Origin: an uncultured Bacteroidales bacterium
GTDB lineage: Bacteria; Bacteroidota; Bacteroidia; Bacteroidales; Lentimicrobiaceae
Reading direction: 5' to 3'
Length of the DNA: 11,262 nucleotides
Assembly: GCA_937864935.1 (NCBI GenBank)
Contig: CALMDN010000221.1
Coordinates: 1 to 11,262, forward strand
Below, piece after piece: positions 7,003 to 11,262 of this stretch. The stretch's first letter is position 1. Every line of letters starts with the position of its first letter. Position numbers and translations under genes: made by a program. The notes under the pieces were generated by a model, which ran no database searches, was not told the DNA's origin, and saw nothing but the letters and a program-made list of their open reading frames with translations.

Positions 7003-7941
7003 TTAAAAAGCAACCGCCCCTCTTACCTTCATCCTGACCGAAAACAAGTATTCTGATGCCGTAATAAACAGCGTTTTCCCATCGCTGCCCCCGAAGCAGA
7101 CATTGGCTGTCCAGGCAGCCCCGACCGGTATGTGGGCAATTTTTCTGCCCCTGCGGTTGAATACCGTAACCCCCTTGCCAGTGAGGTATACATTGCCCAT
7201 TTCATCGAGGGTCATGCCATCGGAACCCATTTCAGCAAACAATTTCCGGTTGGTGAGGCTTCCGTCGGGCAATATGGTAAACACATAGGTTTTATCTGCA
7301 CCGATGTCAGCTACATACAGAAATCTGCCATCGGGTGTACCAACAATTCCATTGGGCCTGACAAATCCTCCGGCAGCTTTCTGCAGGCTCTTCCGGTCGG
7401 GTGAGAGTTTCCACACATTTTCCCCGTCCTGCTGCATTGCCGGGTCACGCGTCCAGTAGGGCCTCACATAGAGGGGATCGGTGAAGTAAATACTTCCGGA
7501 TGGGTGTACCCACAGGTCGTTGGGGCCATTGAGTTTCCTGCCCTCTGCTTCCTTCACCAGCACTTCGGTATGCTTCCGGGGGCCAATCTGCCAGAGTTCA
7601 TTGTTCATGTCGGAGCAGGACAACAGCCTGCCTGAGGCATCGAAGTACAGGCCATTGGCCCTTCCGGTGCTGTCGAGGAATAGCTCCAGGTGGTTGTCGG
7701 TTGTCCAGACATAAATCCGGTCGTTGGGCTGATCGGTGAAATACACGTTCCCGAGACTGTCGGCAGCCGGCCCTTCGGTGAAGGCAAAACCACCGGCCAG
7801 CATTTCAGGAACTGATCCGTTGAGAAAGAGGGACGATTCTTTCTGTGGCCAGGCTGATTCTGTCAGAAACAAAAGAAAGAGACAGAAAAAAACCACCTCC
7901 TTTACCCATTGCCTGACTACAGACTTTCGTGAATTCGTCAT
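7003..7941 (-). CDS. Secreted SMP-30/gluconolactonase-like beta-propeller protein
   Basis: This 312-residue protein belongs to the SMP-30/gluconolactonase/LRE family, six-bladed propellers that bind a divalent metal and usually hydrolyse sugar lactones. Residues 1-32 look like a signal peptide (basic start, hydrophobic core at about 16-27, then SAWPQ), so it should act in the periplasm or outside. The metal-binding residues of the family can be placed as E56 (FTEGP), N141 (LNGPND), N197 (RPNGI) and D241 (GSDGM). Repeated G-x-[IV]-Y-[FL]-T blade motifs (65-69, 149-154, 249-254) fit the propeller. Its start is 3 bp after the stop of the DUF418 gene, and the GH3 gene lies before that, so all three are probably one transcript. 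The true substrate may be a sugar lactone or another ester. Some relatives have other activities, so gluconolactonase is only the nearest label. Confidence 0.88.
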   Translation of the reverse strand: MTNSRKSVVRQWVKEVVFFCLFLLFLTESAWPQKESSLFLNGSVPEMLAGGFAFTEGPAADSLGNVYFTDQPNDRIYVWTTDNHLELFLDSTGRANGLYFDASGRLLSCSDMNNELWQIGPRKHTEVLVKEAEGRKLNGPNDLWVHPSGSIYFTDPLYVRPYWTRDPAMQQDGENVWKLSPDRKSLQKAAGGFVRPNGIVGTPDGRFLYVADIGADKTYVFTILPDGSLTNRKLFAEMGSDGMTLDEMGNVYLTGKGVTVFNRRGRKIAHIPVGAAWTANVCFGGSDGKTLFITASEYLFSVRMKVRGAVAF

Positions 7942-7944
7942 AAA

Positions 7945-9123
7945 CTATTTTTTATCGGTTCCTATCCAGGTAGCCCTGTGCCAGAGGCCTTCCAATGGGC
8001 CGAACCTGAAGTTCCGGCTCCACCAGGTGCAGAAAACAACAAAGACCAGGGTTAACAGTATTCCGATCATCAGACCATAGGTGGCACCGGTGTATTGGTA
8101 AAGCCCCAGACCGAAACCGTAGTAGATAACTGCACCGGCCACCGATTGCAGCACATAGTTGGTCAGGCTCATCCTGCCCAGGGGAGCAAAAACATTGAGC
8201 AATCTGTGAAACGGTGGCAACTGAAAAAGCAGGCTGAAACCGGAAACCAGTACGAGCATGAATGCCAGGTTAGCCCAACTGCTGAGCAGGATGGCAGCAG
8301 AGTCGCGCATGGCACGGCTTTCAATCAGGGGCTCCAGGTTCCTGTGCAGAAAGAACAGTGGGAGGAAAATAAGGAAAGAAAGAACAAGGGTCCGTTTCCG
8401 GATTCGGCTGTTTTGTTCTGACCAGATAAACAGCTTTTTTCTTCCGGCCAGCAATCCGAGCAGGAAAAGTCCGGAGATGATGAAGTACCGCCCGTTTTCG
8501 TAATTCCAGAGCAACACCGCCTTCCTGCCATTGGTGAGGTTACCGGTAACTGTTGCCAGAAACGAATCTCCGCTCAGGTAGCTGGTTGATTTCCCGAAAT
8601 AGGTCCACGACAGGGGATCTCCGGTAATCATCTGAGGTTGCTGCATTGCCGCGAAAAAGTGGTAAATCTCAAGGGGCTGAAGTAAAAGGAATACCGCAAC
8701 AAGCAGCACATACCGGTCCGGGAGCCTTGAAAGGGGAATCAGCAGCAGTCCGATGGCTGCATAAATCGTGAGGATATCACCCTGAAAAAATGCGGAATTG
8801 ATCATTCCGAACCCAAACAGCAACACCATTCTCCAGGCAAACCTTCCGCTGAAATTCTTTCCTTTTTTCGCCTGATTGTCTGACTGAATGAAAAAAGTTA
8901 GTCCAAAGAGCAGCGCGAACATGGCAAACGATTTTCCGCTGAAAAGGAAAAAAAGCACCTCCCAGATCACCGCATCGCTGGCTTTCATCCAGGCGGGCAG
9001 ATTTTCAGGAAAATAGTAAAAATCGAAATGCTCGATGTTGTGCAGCAGCATGATGGAGGCAATGGCAAACCCCCTGAGGGCATCCACCAGGTGCAACCTT
9101 CCGGTTTCAGGGCTGTGGTTCAT
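7945..9123 (-). CDS. DUF418 (YeiB-like) membrane protein, acyltransferase-3-like
   Basis: This 392-residue protein has about ten hydrophobic segments and the hallmarks of the DUF418 family: an N-terminal D-A-L-R-G-F-A motif (14-20), PLGRMSLTNYVLQS (314-327) and a C-terminal W-x4-F-x-F-G-P-L-E-G-L-W-x3-T-W signature (368-386, ending just before the stop). The family has no firmly known reaction. Pfam groups it with the acyltransferase-3 superfamily, whose members move acyl groups across or at the membrane onto sugars. In the first membrane helix R17 and H28 are ten residues apart, the R-x10-H pattern of acyltransferase-3 proteins. It lies 31 bp after the GH3 gene and 3 bp before the SMP-30 gene, so an operon is very likely. 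AAGG touches the ATG directly, too close for a standard ribosome binding site. Role in acyl modification of a sugar is inference. Confidence 0.88.
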   Translation of the reverse strand: MNHSPETGRLHLVDALRGFAIASIMLLHNIEHFDFYYFPENLPAWMKASDAVIWEVLFFLFSGKSFAMFALLFGLTFFIQSDNQAKKGKNFSGRFAWRMVLLFGFGMINSAFFQGDILTIYAAIGLLLIPLSRLPDRYVLLVAVFLLLQPLEIYHFFAAMQQPQMITGDPLSWTYFGKSTSYLSGDSFLATVTGNLTNGRKAVLLWNYENGRYFIISGLFLLGLLAGRKKLFIWSEQNSRIRKRTLVLSFLIFLPLFFLHRNLEPLIESRAMRDSAAILLSSWANLAFMLVLVSGFSLLFQLPPFHRLLNVFAPLGRMSLTNYVLQSVAGAVIYYGFGLGLYQYTGATYGLMIGILLTLVFVVFCTWWSRNFRFGPLEGLWHRATWIGTDKK

Positions 9124-9154
9124 CCTTGAAGAATCGTTGATCCGAAAAACTGCC

Positions 9155-11262
9155 TTAATCCTTCAGCTCAAATTCTCCTTTCAACGGGAGATTGTCAGAA
9201 GAGGTACCGACAAAAACCAGAAACCTGCCTGCTTCGGGGGCAAAATTCTTGTCCAGGCGGTAAAAAGCAAGATCGGAAGGACGAAGGGTAAAAGAGACCT
9301 GTACGCTTTTTCCCTTTTCAATCATCACTTTCTCAAACCCTTTCAGCTGCAGTACTGGTCTTGCAACACCATTGCCGACCACATCTCGGATATAGAGCTG
9401 AACAACCTCTTCTCCATTGTAGCTTCCGGTATTTGAAACCGTAGCTTTGATGGTGATGCTTCCGTCCATACCCATTTCCCGGGTACTCAATTCAAGGTTG
9501 GAATATGAAAAGTTCGTATAACTAAGCCCATATCCGAACGGGAAGAGCGGGGCATTGGGAATGTCGCGGTATTTGGTGCTGAATCCGTTCGGATCAGGAT
9601 TATAGGGTCTTCCGGTAGCGTATTCTTCATAAAACACCGGTACCTGTCCTACATGAACCGGGAAGGAAGCTGGCAGCTTGCCCGAAGGGTTGACCTTGCC
9701 GAAAAGAACATCGGCGATGGCATTGCCCGATTCTGACCCCAGCAGCCAGCAGTTAAGAATGGCATCGGCGTAGTCCACAGCATCCGTCAGTACCAGCGGC
9801 CTTCCGTTAAAGAGGGTCAGCACCACCGGTTTCCCGGTTTTTTTGATCTCCCTGAGCAGTTCAACCTGCAATCCTTTGAGGGAGATATCTGCATAACTGC
9901 GGCATTCGCCCGACATGTAAGCGGTTTCACCCAGCGCAACCACCACTACATCGGCTTTGCGGGCGACGGCCAGGGCTTCATCGAAACCACTGAGGTCGGT
10001 GGTGTTGATCTCCACCGGTGAGAAGAAGGTGGGCGGGTAATTGGTGGTGAGCTTACACCCTTCTGCATACAAAATTTCAAACTGATCTCCGGCAGCGGCC
10101 TTCATCCCTTCGATGAGTGAAACAGCGGTTCCGGCATCGGCAGTTCCCCGCCAGTTGCCCAGGGGGGCATCCTTGTCGCTGGCCAGCGGGCCGATGACAG
10201 CTATTTTCCGGGTTTTGGCAGTCAGGGGCAGCACATTCCCCACGTTCTTCAGCAATACCATCGATCTGGCAGCAATTTCGCGGGAGGCTGCCAGATGTGC
10301 CGGATTGAGGGTTAATTCCTGCTGTTTCTTCTCATCGCAATACTGAAATGGATTGGTAAATAGGCCAAGCTGGTATTTCACCATCAATATCCTGCTGACC
10401 ATTTCGTCGATCTGTTCAATCGTAATTTTCTTATTGTCAATCAGTTGCTTTCCGTAATCGAGGTACAGTCGACCCATCATATCCATATCCACTCCGGCAT
10501 TCAGTCCATAATAGGCAGCCATATAGGGATTTTCTGCACTTCCGTGATACACCAGTTCAGCCACAGAAGCCCAGTCGGAAACCACAAACCCTTTAAACCC
10601 CCACTGATTGCGCAAAACTTCTGTCTGAAGCCAGTGATCACCTGAGGCCGGAACCCCACCGACGGTGTTGAATGAAGACATAAAAGTGGCCACGCCGGCA
10701 TCCACAGCTGCTTTATAGGGACGCAGGTAGACATCATACAGTATACGGTCTGAAAGTTCAACGGCGTTGTAATCCCTGCCGCCAACCGGAGCCCCATAGG
10801 CAGCAAAATGCTTGGCACAGGCGGCAATGGTATTGGCATCGGCCAGGTTGCTGCCCTGAAACCCCCGTACACGGGCCATAGCAGCCTGTTCGCCAAGGTA
10901 CACATCCTCTCCGGCACCTTCCATGATGCGGCCCCACCTCGGATCGCGTGAAATATCCACCATGGGTGCAAAGGTCCAGTGAAGACCGTTGGCTGCAGCT
11001 TCTATGGCTGCAATCCGGGCTGCTTTTTCCATAGCGGCACGGTCGAAACTAGCCGCATCGGCCAGGGGAATCGGAAACATGGTCTTAAAGCCGTGAATGA
11101 CATCATAGCCGAAAATCAGCGGAATGCCCAGGCGCGATTCTTCAACGGCAATTTTCTGCAGACGCCTGGTTTCCTTTGCCCCGAGCACATTCAGAAAACT
11201 ACCGACCTGTCCTTTGCGGATCATTTCATCGTAATTCTCGTTGGTTTTAATGCTTTCGCTGC
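9155..11262 (-). CDS. bglX: GH3 beta-glucosidase, BglX-type (5' end outside the window)
   Basis: The frame is open from the TAA at 9157-9155 to the right edge. The in-frame ATG at 11224 is internal, because the preceding 12 codons (SESIKTNENYDE) continue the family's usual N-terminal region, and the start and signal peptide lie outside. Numbering from that ATG, the TIM barrel (to about 290) holds DPRWGR (94-99), KHF (138-140) and VSDW with the nucleophile D217. The alpha/beta sandwich (about 325-545) holds MSGE with the likely acid/base E440, then NGRPL (473-477). A fibronectin-III-like domain ends the protein (about 600-680). BglX-type enzymes split glucose or other beta-linked sugars from the non-reducing end of oligosaccharides, usually in the periplasm. 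The first gene of a likely operon with DUF418 and SMP-30 genes. The exact glycoside is unknown. Confidence 0.93.
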   Translation of the reverse strand, partial: SESIKTNENYDEMIRKGQVGSFLNVLGAKETRRLQKIAVEESRLGIPLIFGYDVIHGFKTMFPIPLADAASFDRAAMEKAARIAAIEAAANGLHWTFAPMVDISRDPRWGRIMEGAGEDVYLGEQAAMARVRGFQGSNLADANTIAACAKHFAAYGAPVGGRDYNAVELSDRILYDVYLRPYKAAVDAGVATFMSSFNTVGGVPASGDHWLQTEVLRNQWGFKGFVVSDWASVAELVYHGSAENPYMAAYYGLNAGVDMDMMGRLYLDYGKQLIDNKKITIEQIDEMVSRILMVKYQLGLFTNPFQYCDEKKQQELTLNPAHLAASREIAARSMVLLKNVGNVLPLTAKTRKIAVIGPLASDKDAPLGNWRGTADAGTAVSLIEGMKAAAGDQFEILYAEGCKLTTNYPPTFFSPVEINTTDLSGFDEALAVARKADVVVVALGETAYMSGECRSYADISLKGLQVELLREIKKTGKPVVLTLFNGRPLVLTDAVDYADAILNCWLLGSESGNAIADVLFGKVNPSGKLPASFPVHVGQVPVFYEEYATGRPYNPDPNGFSTKYRDIPNAPLFPFGYGLSYTNFSYSNLELSTREMGMDGSITIKATVSNTGSYNGEEVVQLYIRDVVGNGVARPVLQLKGFEKVMIEKGKSVQVSFTLRPSDLAFYRLDKNFAPEAGRFLVFVGTSSDNLPLKGEFELKD

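Noticed and set aside
6970..7005. Possible terminator after the SMP-30 gene
   Set aside because: Only a 4-bp stem with one G-T pair (CTGT-TGAA-GCAG) before four T; too weak to claim, so read-through into the next gene remains possible.
11222..11224. ATG at 11224 as the GH3 start
   Set aside because: The frame stays open upstream to the window edge with family-like residues, and a start here would remove the signal peptide and the first part of the barrel.

Overview
The window looks like a stretch of ordinary chromosome from a member of the Bacteroidota. I infer this from the protein styles (Bacteroidota-like GT-C glycosyltransferases, a BglX-type GH3 enzyme, a secreted SMP-30 lactonase, a DUF418 membrane protein), from the general lack of Shine-Dalgarno sequences, and from intergenic elements that fit the Bacteroidota promoter pattern (TTTG about 19-21 nt before TAnnTTTG). 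Genus cannot be told from the sequence. No rRNA, tRNA, CRISPR array, insertion sequence or phage gene was seen.

Left part (1-3271): a partial minus-strand gene for a polytopic membrane protein runs off the left edge. It is divergent from a plus-strand pair whose coding regions overlap by 26 bp: an ArnT/PMT-like GT-C glycosyltransferase (823-2322) and a GtrB/ArnC-like polyprenyl-phosphate glycosyltransferase with two C-terminal membrane segments (2297-3271). The likely joint role is that the GT2 enzyme loads a sugar onto a lipid carrier at the inner leaflet and the GT-C enzyme transfers it to an envelope acceptor on the periplasmic side. The 292-bp divergent intergenic region carries a TATATTTG element for each direction and an 8-codon leader ORF whose stop overlaps the start of the 823 gene.

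Middle part (3272-5292): an ArsC/YffB-family thioredoxin-fold protein (start corrected to 3389) and a class II fumarase, fumC, 50 bp apart on the plus strand. They end at a strong hairpin plus T-tract that overlaps the 3' end of the convergent gene.

Right part (5283-11262), all on the minus strand and transcribed right to left: a GH3 beta-glucosidase (5' end beyond the right edge), a DUF418 membrane protein 31 bp later, and a secreted SMP-30/gluconolactonase-like protein 3 bp after that form a probable operon. A second PMT_2-type GT-C glycosyltransferase follows after a 118-bp gap that holds its own candidate promoter and a good ribosome binding site.

Nothing here is clearly a new defence or mobile system. 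The most interesting item is the GH3 - DUF418 - SMP-30 cassette, whose DUF418 member carries an acyltransferase-3-like R-x10-H motif in its first membrane segment. Smaller points are the coupled leader ORF and an ArsC-like protein that lacks one of the three arsenate-binding arginines.
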